A stretch of 64,000 bases of DNA from Pseudofrankia sp. DC12 (GTDB taxonomy: Bacteria; Actinomycetota; Actinomycetes; Frankiales; Frankiaceae): positions 2,949,208 through 3,013,207 of the forward strand of contig NZ_KQ031391.1 in assembly GCF_000966285.1 (NCBI RefSeq), read 5' to 3'. Below, piece after piece: positions 52,958-62,811 of the stretch (position 1 is the stretch's first letter; each line of letters opens with the position of its first letter). The notes beneath the pieces were generated by a model. The model ran no database searches and was not told the origin of the DNA. It saw only the letters and a list, made by a program, of their open reading frames with translations. Made by a program: the position numbers and the translations under genes.

Positions 52958-53434
52958 CCGCCCCCTCACCAGCCCCGGACGGCAAGCCGGCGGCAGTCGG
53001 TCCGCCAGCCGGAGTCGGCGGCGCGGCAGCGAGCACGTCACCGCGCCCGCTCCGACCGTGATCGGTGACCGCGCGGTCGTCAGGCGGATGTCGCCTCCAT
53101 CCCGGGCGCCGGCTAAGCAGGGTGTCCCGGCCCGGTCGACAGAGCCAGGCCTGGCCGCCAGCTGCACGGATGCCGTCCGCGATGACCCTCGTGGTGACAG
53201 TCGTAGTGACCGGGTGCGACGCGATGGCGCTCGCGGTGTCGTTCGCGATGGCCTTGGCGATGACGTCGGTCTTCAAGGTCGGTGGTAACCCGCGAGTTCC
53301 GGTGATGCCGGGACCGCTGTTGCCACTGATCGGAGCGTCCCTATGCCTGGCCGCGATCACCGCTCTCCCGCTCCTCGTCCGTCTCGTCGTCAGCCCGTCC
53401 AGGCGGGTGGTGCCTGGTGATCGCGACTGCGCGG
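52958..53434. other. Intergenic upstream of the relaxase, possible oriT region
   Basis: About 480 bp with no convincing gene. A perfect 12-bp palindrome GACCGCGCGGTC lies at 53067-53078. oriT is often next to the relaxase gene, so this stretch is a candidate, but no nic-site match was recognised. Confidence 0.35.
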
Positions 53435-56241
53435 ATGTTGCGGGTGCGGCCCAGGTCGCCGGGGGATCTTGGGCGGGCGGTGCGGGCGGTCGTCGCTTAG
53501 GTGGAGGGCGGTCAGCCTGGGGCGGCGGCTGGGCTGTCGGGCTATTACAACCGGGCGTCGGGCCTGGCGCGGGGGCAGCTCGCGGAGCTGGTCGGGCTGC
53601 GTGGCGAGGTCTCGTCCGAGGCATTGAGCCGGCTGTTGGAGGGCCGGCATGCGGTGTCAGGTCGGCGCTTGCTGACGGCAGCAGGGTCGGCGGCGCGGGC
53701 GCTGTCCGCCCGGGAAGCGACCGCGACCGCGGCCACAGGTGGCGCTGGGTCGGGTGAGGGTGGCGAGCTGTTGACGTTGACGCAGGCATCCGCGCTGGCC
53801 GGAGTCAGCGCGACCTACCTGCGTTCCCTCGTCAAGAAGACAGCTGCCCACGCCGGTCAGGCCGCCGTCGGCGACGACGAGGGATCGCCGGACGCGGCGG
53901 GAGGCGCCGAGGACGCCCGTGCAACCGGGCAACCCGCGACGGCCCGGCAGGCCGATGCGGCTGCGGATGGTCTGGTCGGGGTGAAGGGCGCGGATGGGTG
54001 GTGGCGGGTTCGCCGTGACGAGGTTCAGCGGTGGGTCGCGGCGCGGGTGGCGCCGGCGGCGGTGCTGGGTTTCGACGTGGTCTGCGCGGCGCCGAAGTCG
54101 GTCAGTCTGCTGTGGGCGTTCGGCGATGAGGCGCTGCGGGCGGATGTGGCGGCCGCGCTGGACGCGGCGGTCGACGCGACGATCGGCTACCTGGAGCGCC
54201 ATGCCGCTTTCGGGAAGGTCCACGGGCACAACCGGCCGTCGCGGGGCCTGGCGGTGGCGTCGTATCTGCATGACGTCTCGCGCAGCGTCGAGGCGCACCT
54301 GCACGTCCACAACATTGTGATCAACGCCGTGGTCGTGGCCGCAGGCGACGACGAGCCAGGCGCGTCGGGCTGGGAGTGGCGGGCCGTCGACGGAGAAGCG
54401 TTTCTCTCCCAGGTCCGTACGGCGGGGTTCGTCGGCGCGACGGTGCTGCGCCGCGAACTCGCCGCGCGCCGCGGCCTGGAGTGGGGGCCGGTCCGCAACG
54501 GAGTCGCGGAGCTGGCGGCTTTCCCCGCCGATCTGCTGGCGGCGTTCTCGACCCGCCATAGGGAGGTGATGGAGGAGTTCGCGCAGCTCGTCGCCGGCGG
54601 GCTCGAGCCGTCAGGGGCGACGATGACCGCCGCGCAGCGCGGCTCCCGGGCGCCGAAGACGGTGCTGGCCGACGAGACGGTCCGCCGGCTGCAGGTCGAG
54701 CGGCTGGAAGCGGCCGGCTGGACCGTCGGCCAGGTCCGCCAGCTTGCCGCGGGTGGCGAGCACCGGCCGCCAGCGATCGGCGACGACGACCTCGCCGAGC
54801 TGTTCACGCTGCTGGCAGGTCCGGCGGGATCGACGGAGAAGGCGACGACGTTCGGCCGCCGCGAGACCGTCCGCCAGATCGCCGCGTGGGGCCGAGATCG
54901 CCTCGACGGCGAGGCGATCGACCGGCTCGCCGACCGGTTCCTCGCCGACCGGCGAGTCGTGCACCTGCGGGCCACATCGCCAGGCCAACGGCGCCGTCAG
55001 GAACCGGAACCGCTCTACACCGTCGAAGACATGCTCGACGCCGAGCAGCGGCTTTTCGCGTTGGTCCGCCACGGTCGGGTCGCCGCCGGCGCCGCGCCCC
55101 ACGTTCTGGCCAGCCCTCGGATCGTTGACGCGTTCGTGGCCGCCACCCGCGGCTCTACCGGCTCGGCCCGGCCGGCTGTCCCGGACCGGCGCGGCGCGAC
55201 TGGCGCGCCCGACGCTGGGAGCGCCGGGCCGGTGCTGTCCGCGGAGCAGGCCGAGCTGGTGCGCCGGCTGCTCGCCGACCAGGACCTGGTCCGCCTCGCC
55301 GTCGGCGCCGCCGGGACGGGCAAGACCGAGGCGATGCGTGTCCTGACCGCAATCCTCCACGCCGAGGGCCACCCGGTGTTCGCGACCGCGCACGGCGGCC
55401 GTCAGGCTGAGGAGCTGGCCGACCGGATCGGTGTCCCGGCGCGGGTCGTCGCGAGCTGGCTGACCCTCCTGGACCACGTCGACGCCGACCCCGCCCGCAC
55501 CCTCGCCGACGCCTGGCCGGCCGGCTCGGTGCTGATCGTGGATGAGGCGACCCAGGTAGGGACCCGCGACGCCGAACGCCTCCTCGACTACGCGGCCCGA
55601 ACCGGAACCGTGGTGATCCTGCTTGGTGACCCGGCGCAGCTCGGATCGGTCACCGCCGGAGGCTGGTTCGGCCACCTCGTCGAGACGACCCCCGACGTCC
55701 CGACCCTGACGACGGTGCACCGCCAGGCCGGCGCCGGCATGGCGGCGATCCGCGCCGCGCTCGACGCGCTGCGCGCCGAAACCGGCACCCCGATCGCCGC
55801 CCTCGACCGGCTCGCCACAGCCGGGAAGATCCACCTGGTCGACGACCCCGACGCGCTGTTCACCCAGGCCGTCGCCGACTGGTACGCCGAACGCCGCCGC
55901 CAGCTCGACGCCACCCCACCACCGCCAGCCGACGGCGGGCCCGGTCCGGACGGTAGCCGGCCTCCGCCGCTCCGGCCACCGAAGCCGATCAGCACGCACC
56001 TGATGGCTGAACGCCACCGCGATGTCGAAGCGCTCAACCGCGCCGCCCGCACACTCCTGACCGCCGACGGCACCCTCACCGGCCCGGCCCTCACGGTCGC
56101 AGGCCGAGACTTCCAGGTAGGCGACGAGGTCGTGACCCTCACCCAGACCGGCCACACCCTTATCCCCACCGGCCGGCCCGGCTCGGCCTACATCCGCACC
56201 GGCACCATCGGCGTCATCACCGCCATCCACCTCGACCCTGA
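53435..56241 (+). pseudogene. MobF relaxase-helicase, N-terminal part; early TAG and split by transposon
   Basis: The frame from ATG 53435 (MLRVRPRSPGDLGRAVRAVVA) meets TAG at 53498-53500 and continues in the same frame from GTG 53501 to the transposon. The relaxase part has a Tyr pair (LSGYYNRAS, Y15-Y16 counted from 53501), an inserted excisionase-like HTH (TLTQASALAGVSATYLRSLV), GFDVVCAAPKSVSLLWAFG, and the metal triad H266-L-H268-V-H270. The helicase has Walker A AAGTGKT (ending T609) and Walker B LIVDEATQVG. It ends ...TAIHLDPD and resumes at 59640. Frame restoration across the transposon is exact. Confidence 0.85.
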
Positions 56242-56305
56242 TGTTAGGCGCCGCGCTGGATGTCCATGATGGCGTCGTTGACGGTGGGCATGATCTTGGA
56301 TGAGG

Positions 56306-56338
56306 AAGGCCCCGTCGGCGGGGTGCCGGCGGGGCCTT
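56306..56338 (-). terminator. Hairpin downstream of the transposon operon
   Basis: AAGGCCCCG (56306-56314) pairs with CGGGGCCTT (56330-56338). It lies about 50 bp beyond the stop of the ATPase gene, inside the transposon end. Confidence 0.6.
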
Positions 56339-56386
56339 GGTGCTCGGGTTGTCGTCGTGGTGCTCAGCTTGTCGCCGCCTTTGTGA

Positions 56387-57202
56387 TCATTCGGTGGTGA
56401 CCTCGGTGATGGCGGTGCGGGCGGCGGCGTGGTCGACGATGGTCTTGTTCTGGGCGTAGGTGGCGATGAGGGCTTGGATGGCGAGGTTGTTGACGGCGCG
56501 GGGCAGGCCGCGGGCGGTGGTGTGGATGAGGTCGATGGCGTCGTCGGAGAACAGGGTGTCGGAGCGGCCGGCGAAGCGGACGTGGTGGGTGATGTAGGCG
56601 CGGGTCTCGTCGGGGTCGAGGCCGGGCATGGTGTAGCGCAGGGTGATGCGCTGGTCGAGGGCGGCCATGTCGCCGAGTTTGAGGCGGCGCCGCAGGGTGG
56701 GCTGGCCGATCAGGAGGCAGGTCAGGGGGCTTGCGGAGTCCATGTCGGCGTTGGTGATCATGCGGACGGCCTCGAGTTGGGTGGTGTCGAGGAGGTGGGC
56801 CTCGTCGATGATCAGGATGACGTGGCGGCCGCGTTCGGTGGTTTCGGCGGCGAGGGCGTCGGCGGTCTGGGGGACGAGGGTGGCGTGGTGGAAGCGGGGG
56901 GTGACGCCGAGGGCGGTGACGATGGCGTTGTGGATGCCGCGGACGCCGACGGCGGGGTTGGGCAGGTAGACGACGGTGTTCCGCGACGGGTCGAGGGTGG
57001 CGGTGGCGGCGCGGGTGGCGGCGGTCTTGCCGGCGCCGACCTCGCCGGTGAGTACGCCGAGGCCGTGGGTGTGGATGAGCCAGCCGATACGGGCGACGGC
57101 CTCGTTGTGGGCGCGGTGGCGGTGCAGCGCGGAGATGGGTAGGTCGCGGCCGAAGGGCATGCGGGTGAAGCCGTAGTGGGCCTGCATCCGGTCGATGCTC
57201 AC
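56387..57202 (-). CDS. AAA ATPase of the TniB/ExeA type, transposition partner
   Basis: 271 aa from GTG 57202. It begins HYGFTRMPFGRDLP as in ExeA-like ATPases. Walker A is LTGEVGAGKTAATRA and Walker B is VILIIDEAHLLDTTQLEAVRMITN. LIGQPTLRRRL and LDQRITLRYTMPGLDPDETRAYI are also typical. In Mu/Tn7-like elements such ATPases choose target DNA and activate the DDE transposase. The start overlaps the stop of the small gene upstream by 4 bp. Confidence 0.88.
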   Translation of the reverse strand: MSIDRMQAHYGFTRMPFGRDLPISALHRHRAHNEAVARIGWLIHTHGLGVLTGEVGAGKTAATRAATATLDPSRNTVVYLPNPAVGVRGIHNAIVTALGVTPRFHHATLVPQTADALAAETTERGRHVILIIDEAHLLDTTQLEAVRMITNADMDSASPLTCLLIGQPTLRRRLKLGDMAALDQRITLRYTMPGLDPDETRAYITHHVRFAGRSDTLFSDDAIDLIHTTARGLPRAVNNLAIQALIATYAQNKTIVDHAAARTAITEVTTE

Positions 57203-57420
57203 CGGCTGGGTCCTTCCTGGTCGGGGTTTGGGTCCTCGATGCACTGGTCGATGAGGGTGGTGGCGAGGCGTTCGACGGCGAGGGCGGTGGTCAGGACGGT
57301 TTCGGCGATGAGGAGCTGGTCGTCGGTGTGGTAGGGGTCGGCGAGGGTGGCGGCGGCGTGGGCGAGGTCGGCGGCGCGGTGCGCGAGGGCGAGGGCGTCG
57401 TCGAGGTGGGCGCCGGTCAC
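57199..57420 (-). CDS. Small helical protein encoded between transposase and ATPase
   Basis: 73 aa: LDDALALAHRAADLAHAAATL, then LLIAETVLTTALAVERLATTLIDQC. Highly helical with heptad-like Ala/Leu spacing. It overlaps the transposase stop (GTGA) and its own stop overlaps the ATPase start (GTGA), so all three are translationally coupled. No known family. The tight coupling suggests it is a real subunit of the transposition machinery. Confidence 0.65.
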   Translation of the reverse strand: MTGAHLDDALALAHRAADLAHAAATLADPYHTDDQLLIAETVLTTALAVERLATTLIDQCIEDPNPDQEGPSR

Positions 57421-58781
57421 GGGGTGTCCTGGCCGGTGGGGGCGGTGGCCGCCGCGTAGCTGATGGTCGCGGCGGCGAGCTCGGTGTCGTGGGCGGCGGT
57501 GAGCAGGTCGACGTAGTCGATGCCGGTCGCCGCCGGTGGTGGGGTGGGCGGGGTCTCGGGGCGGGCTTTCGGGTGCGCGTGGCGGCCGATCACGGCGGGG
57601 ATCGCGACCCCGGCGGGGCGGCCCTGCCAGCGGATCTCGACGTGTGACAGGTCGAACGGGTCGTAGACGGCGGCGACGGTGCGCCCGACGAGGTGCGGTT
57701 CGACCTGGTAGGTGTTGCCGTGCAGGGAGATCGTCGCGGTCTTGCGGACCTTGCGGTGTTCCTCCCACTTGAACGCCTCGGCCAGGGCGGCGTCGCTGGG
57801 ATGGGTGAACGGGCCGCCGGCCTCGAAGCGGGCCAGCGGCGCCATCTGTGTTTCGGAATGCACCCGGCGGTGATAGACCGTCTCCACCCAGGCGGTGAAC
57901 GCGTTGTTCAACGCCGACAGGTCACCGAACACATGGGTGCCGACCGGGGCGATCTCGACGAGGAACTCGCCCCGAACAGTCTCGAAGAAACGTTCGATTT
58001 TCCCCCGGCCCTCGGGCCGGCCCGGGGTGGAATGTATGAGTCTGATCCCGAGGACTGCGCAGGCCCGGCGCAGCGCCGCGTCCACGAACGCCGAGCCGTT
58101 ATCCACGTAGACAGCGGCGGGAACACCGCGCGAGGCCAGCGCCCACCGCAACGCTACCGCGAGACGGACGGAGTCCTCGGCATAGCCGAACCGGTAGCCC
58201 ACCAGCGCCCTGGAACGGTCGTCAATGAAAGCGAAAAGGTAGGTCTTGCGGCCGGCGACCGGCGGCCCGTGCAACGCATCCCCGATCCACAGGTCGTTGG
58301 GACGATCGGCCTCGAACCGGCCGAACGCCGCCGGCGCCGTCCCGTCGGGCCGGGTATTGAGCTCCAGGGCTTCGAAATGCCGCTGCAGCGTGCGGTCCGA
58401 CGGCGCCCACCCCGAACTCGCGCGCAGTAGCCGCCCGACCTGCGCCGCGGTGCGCGCCGGGTTCTCCCGCTTGAGCGCGGCGGCCAACGCCAACACCTCG
58501 GCCGGGGTGCGCGCCTCCACCCGCCTGGGCGCGGGCACCAGCGCGTCGAACCCCCCGACCCGCCACGCCCGGATCCACCGGTCAAGCGTCTTGCGCGACA
58601 CCCGCACCGGCGTCCCGTCCGGCCCGGCATGCTCCCCAGCCGCCAACTGGCGCACCAGCCGGCCCCGCGCCCGCGCCGAGAGCCCCGGGTCCGCCGCCTC
58701 CCGCACCAGCCCGTAGCGGAACAGGCCCACCGCACGCGCCCGCTCCGCCCGCCGCGCCATCTCGGCGTCCGACACCGACAT
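57417..58781 (-). CDS. DDE transposase with Mu/TniA-like core
   Basis: 454 aa from ATG 58781, which has GGAGG six bases upstream. Two N-terminal HTH parts (RGRLVRQLAAGEHAGPDGTPVRVSRKTLDRWIRAWRVGG and RTAAQVGRLLRASSGW) lead to the catalytic domain: NDLWIGDALHG (Asp), AAVYVDNGSAFV (Asp) and GRGKIERFFETVRGEFL (Glu). A Mu-type beta-barrel follows (KTATISLHGNTYQVEPHLVGRTVAAVYDPFDL). It makes the strand transfer for the element. Confidence 0.93.
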   Translation of the reverse strand: MSVSDAEMARRAERARAVGLFRYGLVREAADPGLSARARGRLVRQLAAGEHAGPDGTPVRVSRKTLDRWIRAWRVGGFDALVPAPRRVEARTPAEVLALAAALKRENPARTAAQVGRLLRASSGWAPSDRTLQRHFEALELNTRPDGTAPAAFGRFEADRPNDLWIGDALHGPPVAGRKTYLFAFIDDRSRALVGYRFGYAEDSVRLAVALRWALASRGVPAAVYVDNGSAFVDAALRRACAVLGIRLIHSTPGRPEGRGKIERFFETVRGEFLVEIAPVGTHVFGDLSALNNAFTAWVETVYHRRVHSETQMAPLARFEAGGPFTHPSDAALAEAFKWEEHRKVRKTATISLHGNTYQVEPHLVGRTVAAVYDPFDLSHVEIRWQGRPAGVAIPAVIGRHAHPKARPETPPTPPPAATGIDYVDLLTAAHDTELAAATISYAAATAPTGQDTP

Positions 58782-58833
58782 CCACCACCTCCACAAGACG
58801 GTTGACAGCAACATCAACAGCCTTGCGGAACGA

Positions 58834-59439
58834 TCACCAGGTGGGCAGACGCGGACCCGTGTTGATCGACTCGGGGGCGAACGCAGGCAGAAGCAGACCG
58901 CCGGCCGTCACGAACGACACCAACTCCCAGGCCGACAACGTGGGCACCGCCCAGCGGCCCGCCGCCGCGTCGCGTACCGCGACGACCAGCGCCACCAGAC
59001 CCGCGAACAGCCCACCGCCGATCTCCAGGACCCGGGGGTCGACGGCCACCGCCCGCAGCCGCACCGCCAGCGCCGCCCGCAGCCGCGGCGCCCGCCCGGT
59101 CAGCCGGCCAAGCCAGCCCCGCACTGTCGAGGGCGCCCGGCCAACCGCCGCCGCGACCCGGCGCACCCCCATCCCCCCGGCCGCGAGCCCGACCGCCTCA
59201 CCGATCACCGCCACCGCGTCCGCCCGCCGCGCCAGGCACGACACCGGCAGCAGCACATGCGTCACCAGACAGCCCGAACACCGCCCCCGCCGCGGCCGGA
59301 TCTCCCCGTCGATCCCCCGCACCCGGCGCACCCGCGCCCACCCCCAGCCAGCCAGACCACTCCCGCACCCCGGACAGGTCAAGCCACCCACCGCCAACCG
59401 CCGTTCGACCTCGACCAGATCCACGTCTACGGTGAACAC
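58834..59439 (-). CDS. DUF6431-like protein, first gene of the transposon
   Basis: 201 aa from GTG 59439 (GGAGG upstream). The N-terminal zinc-finger-like part has CPGCGSGLAGWGWARVRRVRG and RRGRCSGCLVTHVLLP. An HTH follows (GEAVGLAAGGMGVRRVAAAVGRAPSTVRGWL). The C-terminus ends FAPESINTGPRLP. I recall this family beside DDE transposase/ATPase pairs in other actinobacteria. It may bind the transposon ends or repress the operon. Confidence 0.72.
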   Translation of the reverse strand: MFTVDVDLVEVERRLAVGGLTCPGCGSGLAGWGWARVRRVRGIDGEIRPRRGRCSGCLVTHVLLPVSCLARRADAVAVIGEAVGLAAGGMGVRRVAAAVGRAPSTVRGWLGRLTGRAPRLRAALAVRLRAVAVDPRVLEIGGGLFAGLVALVVAVRDAAAGRWAVPTLSAWELVSFVTAGGLLLPAFAPESINTGPRLPTW

Positions 59440-59634
59440 CAGCGCCTCCGCGCGCCTCGCACGGCCCTCCCCGAACCGGCCAAGGTGATCAGGGGAGGGC
59501 CGTCGCCATTTCCGACGTGCTCACCCTGTCGTCGCGCACCAACAAGAAACCCACCACAAGATCACAGTTGGCACATGCCCACGCACGATGGCGCCGACCC
59601 GCCTCGCCGTGCCCACCTAGAACGACGCGTGACA

Positions 59635-61542
59635 CCTGACACCCCGGCGGCCCAGACAGTGACGGTCTACTTCCCGTCCAAAGGCACCGTCGTCGTGCCG
59701 TGGACCTACCTGACCCACCAGTTCGACGATGGCCGCGACGGCGGCCTCGCCCACGCCTACGCCCTGACCGCGGCGAAAGCACAGGGCTCGACGATGGACA
59801 CCGCCCGCGCCCTCGTCACCGACGACACCTCACGCGCCGGCCTCTACGTCATGCTGTCGCGCGCCCGCACCGACCTCGCGGCCTACCTCATCCGCCGCGA
59901 CGACCTCACCGCCCGCGACGACGACGAAAACTGGCTCCCCGCGACCGCGGGGCCGCTCGACCCGATCAGCCGGCTCGCCGCCCACCTCCAACACTCCGAA
60001 CCCGAACACACCGCTGCCGCCCACGACCCGATCGCCACCGCCGCCCACCAGCTCCGCGCCACCCACACCCTCGCCCAGCTCACCGCCCTGCGCCTCTCCC
60101 AGCGGATCCCGCAGCCGCGCCTCGGCGCGCGCCGGCCGACGGCGATCGCGCCGACGACAACGCGCCCCGCCCGGCCCGGCGCGGCGCGCACCCCTGGCCC
60201 GTCGCGCCAGACCGCGCCGAACGCGCCGTTCGAGCCGAGCCGCACCGCGCCGAACGCGCCAGCCGAGCCGAGCCGGGCCACGCCGGTCGAGCCACAGCCG
60301 CGAGCCACCCCGAGCCGCCCGGCACACTGCGCGCCGAACAAGCCAGCCGACGCCCAGACCGGCGTGGCCGGGCCAGAGGCGCGATCGGCCGCGACCGCCG
60401 ACCACGCATACGGCAACGGCCAGGCCCTCAGCCGTCCGCCGTGGCAGGTCGTGCTCCGCCGCGCCGAACTCGCCGCCGAAGCCGCCATCCGCACCGCCGC
60501 CCTCGCCGACCCACCGGATGGACTCGTCGACCGGATCGGCCCCCGGCCCACAGCCGGGCCGCAGCGCGCGATCTGGGACGCCGCGGCCGGCGGACTCGCC
60601 GTCTACCACGCCCGCCACAAGCCCGCCGCCCCCAGCTGGACAGCCGGCCCACCGCCCGGCGCCACCCCCCACGACCGGGCACACGACCCCTGGCTCCAGC
60701 TCCACGACCAAGCCGTCCACCTCGCGGACGCCTGGGCCGCAACCTTTCCCGACCCCGTCCGGGCAGGGTTCACAGGCCCCGGCCAGACCGTGCCCCGCCA
60801 GCGGGCCATCGCCGGTCTACACGCCCTCCTCGACGCCGGCCACCCACCGGCCGACCTCGCCGCCACCCTCCGCCAAGGCCCGATCCACGACATCCAGACC
60901 GCGGCAGCGATCCTCGACCACCGCGTCACCGACCTCTGCCACCACGCCGGGATCGACCCGACGCTCTACGACCTACCCGCCCCCACCACCGCCCAGCACG
61001 AATGGAACACCACCTTCGACCTGCTCACCCGCGCCGAAACCACCCACCTCGCCACCCACCCCACCCACGACCTCGCCACCGAACGCCGCAGCCTCACCAC
61101 GGCACTCACCCGCACCGCCGACCACGCCGCCCCCGGCTTGGCTATGGCGGCCGATAGCGGCACGGCCCGGCGATTGGCCCAGGGGGAAAGGGCGGAGTTG
61201 GAAAACAGACTGCGCCGCGTCGAAGCCGCGCTTGACCGCCAAGTCACGGACGCCCTCCTCCACGCGCAGTCCGAACCCGCCGACTACCTGACGGCGCTAC
61301 TCGGCCCCCGGCCGCACGATGCCGGCGCCGATGCGATGAGCTGGGAGCAGGCAGCCGGACGCATCGAGCACTACCGCCACCACGCCCTCGGCCTGCCCTA
61401 CGGCACCCCCGCCCAGCCCGACACGGCCGACCCCACCCGCCACGCACTGGGCAACCGCCCCACCAACCCCGCCGACGCCGCCCACTACGACCAGGCCCAG
61501 GACATCGCGGACCTGCACGGCGGGCAACTGGCGATGGAATAG
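59635..61542 (+). pseudogene. MobF relaxase-helicase, C-terminal part
   Basis: Resumes in frame at 59640 (D-TPAAQTVTVYFPSKGTVVVPW). The conserved end of the RecD-like helicase is here (YALTAAKAQGSTMDTARALV and GLYVMLSRARTDLAAYLI), then a long Ala/Pro-rich region and a helical tail (AIWDAAAGGLAVYHARH, TERRSLTTALTRTADHA). Without the N-terminal part it has no start. The joined protein would be 1547 aa from GTG 53501. Confidence 0.85.
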
Positions 61543-61589
61543 CGCGACGCGCACCCAGACCCCGCTCGGTCTCTAGCAGGCATTCTGGA

Positions 61590-62006
61590 ATGGTGCTGAC
61601 GCTGCCTTCTACGCCGGGAACCCTCGTCCTGCGTGCCGATTTCACGGACGACGCAGCCTGGGCGACGGTCCAAGCCGTAAGTAGAGAGCCCTCGCCGGAT
61701 GGCTTTCTTGCGGACCTGTGGTTCGTCAGCGACCGGGCGTTCGCCGACCTGACCGTGACACAGGTGGCGGCGACGCCGTACCCGGCTCAGCACACCTTCC
61801 TGTTCCTCGTCGACCACAGTACGGTCCGCGATCCGGAGATGTCTCTGGTCGTCGTGGATCTCTATCGAGAGCCTGGTCGCTGGTTTCGCGTCGTGCCAGC
61901 CAAGCTCTGGAGCGTCGAGAACAACCTGTCGCTCGCGAACATGGACTTCCATGACTTCGCCGACAACGTCGCCCCTGACGGCGTCTTCCGCGGCTTCCCG
62001 ACCTGA
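61590..62006 (+). CDS. DUF6924-family hypothetical protein
   Basis: 138 aa: LVLRADFTDDAAWATVQAVSRE at the N-terminus, then QHTFLFLVDHSTV and LVVVDLYREPGRWFRVVPAKLWSVENNLSLANMDFHDFAD. This matches a widespread actinobacterial family of unknown function. The product is soluble and compact. It is unlinked to a clear operon; the relaxase remnant precedes it by 47 bp. Confidence 0.8.
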   Translation: MVLTLPSTPGTLVLRADFTDDAAWATVQAVSREPSPDGFLADLWFVSDRAFADLTVTQVAATPYPAQHTFLFLVDHSTVRDPEMSLVVVDLYREPGRWFRVVPAKLWSVENNLSLANMDFHDFADNVAPDGVFRGFPT

Positions 62007-62108
62007 CAGGCCCGTGCGGACACGCTCACGCTGGAGCAGCGCCACCGACGGGCTTGCCGGGCGGGGTCGCCCGCTCGGCGGGCTGCCTGGTCACCATGTC
62101 TGGCAGGC

Positions 62109-62384
62109 TCATCGGGACCTGCCGTGCCCCGGGCCTTCTCCAGACCCGTCCGGCCCGGACGCAGACGCCGGCGTGTCCGAGTCAACGGGGCGAAGCGCGG
62201 CGAGGATGTCGGCGGTGTGCACGCGATAGACCCCGCCCCGGCGGTGAACCGGGACCGGGAACTGCCCGGCGCGGGCGAGGCGGTAAGCGAGCGTCCGGCC
62301 GAGGTTGAGCGAGCGGCCGGCAGTGACCAGATCGACCGCGGCCGGCAGCGCCTCAATCTCGGCAAGAGTCAGCGGGTTGCGCAC
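62109..62384 (-). CDS. Excisionase-family helix-turn-helix protein
   Basis: 91 aa from GTG 62384. LTLAEIEALPAAVDLVTAGRSLNLGRTLAYRLARAG is the HTH_17-type winged helix, followed by PVPVHRRGGVYRVHTADILAAL. Such proteins bind DNA as recombination directionality factors or repressors in actinobacterial integrative elements. The C-terminal tail is Gly/Ser/Pro-rich. Confidence 0.78.
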   Translation of the reverse strand: MRNPLTLAEIEALPAAVDLVTAGRSLNLGRTLAYRLARAGQFPVPVHRRGGVYRVHTADILAALRPVDSDTPASASGPDGSGEGPGHGRSR

Positions 62385-62811
62385 GACCGCTCCTTCCAGC
62401 GGGCGTCCAGGCAGTCATCACCGACCACCTCCCGCCCGGCGTCTCCATGACACGTCACGGTCCGCACTGACCACATCCCTACCGACACCGCGAACGGCAC
62501 CCAAAAGGCCATCGCAGAAAACCCGTCATCCGCGGCAACATCGCGGAGGTCATCGCGACCACCCCCGAACCGCGAGGAGAACAGACCCCGCCACGAGCGT
62601 GCACAGGACGCTTCACGCGCGGGTCCTCGCGAATGACATCGCCGCAGGTCAGGGCCAATCCAAAAGTCGAGGCAGCCGAGCCGTCGCCGAGCGATCCGGC
62701 CTGGCATACGAGACCGCCCTGCCGTTCCCACTCCCTCGCTCCCACCCAGGCCTCGCGACGCTGTCCTGATCGCGGAAGGCAAGGCTCGGTCGGCATCCTC
62801 GGCACCCGCGC
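62385..62811. other. Intergenic, nothing recognised
   Basis: About 430 bp between two minus-strand element genes. Open frames lack family resemblance. It should contain the promoter of the excisionase-like gene. Confidence 0.35.

Larger units (their letters stand above)
56242..59634 (-). mobile_element. Four-gene transposon of 3393 bp inserted in the relaxase gene
   Basis: Ends begin TGTTAGGCG and, on the opposite strand, TGTCACGCG. Flanked by the 5-bp direct repeat CCTGA (56237-56241 and 59635-59639). TGT...ACA ends with 5-bp duplications are typical of Tn7/Mu/Tn552-like DDE transposons. GTGGGCATG and TGATCTTG words recur near both ends and may be transposase sites. Gene order on the minus strand: DUF6431, DDE transposase, small protein, AAA ATPase. 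Confidence 0.85.

Noticed and set aside
54611-56230. Minus-strand 539-aa frame across the relaxase
   Set aside because: Shadow of the MobF helicase.
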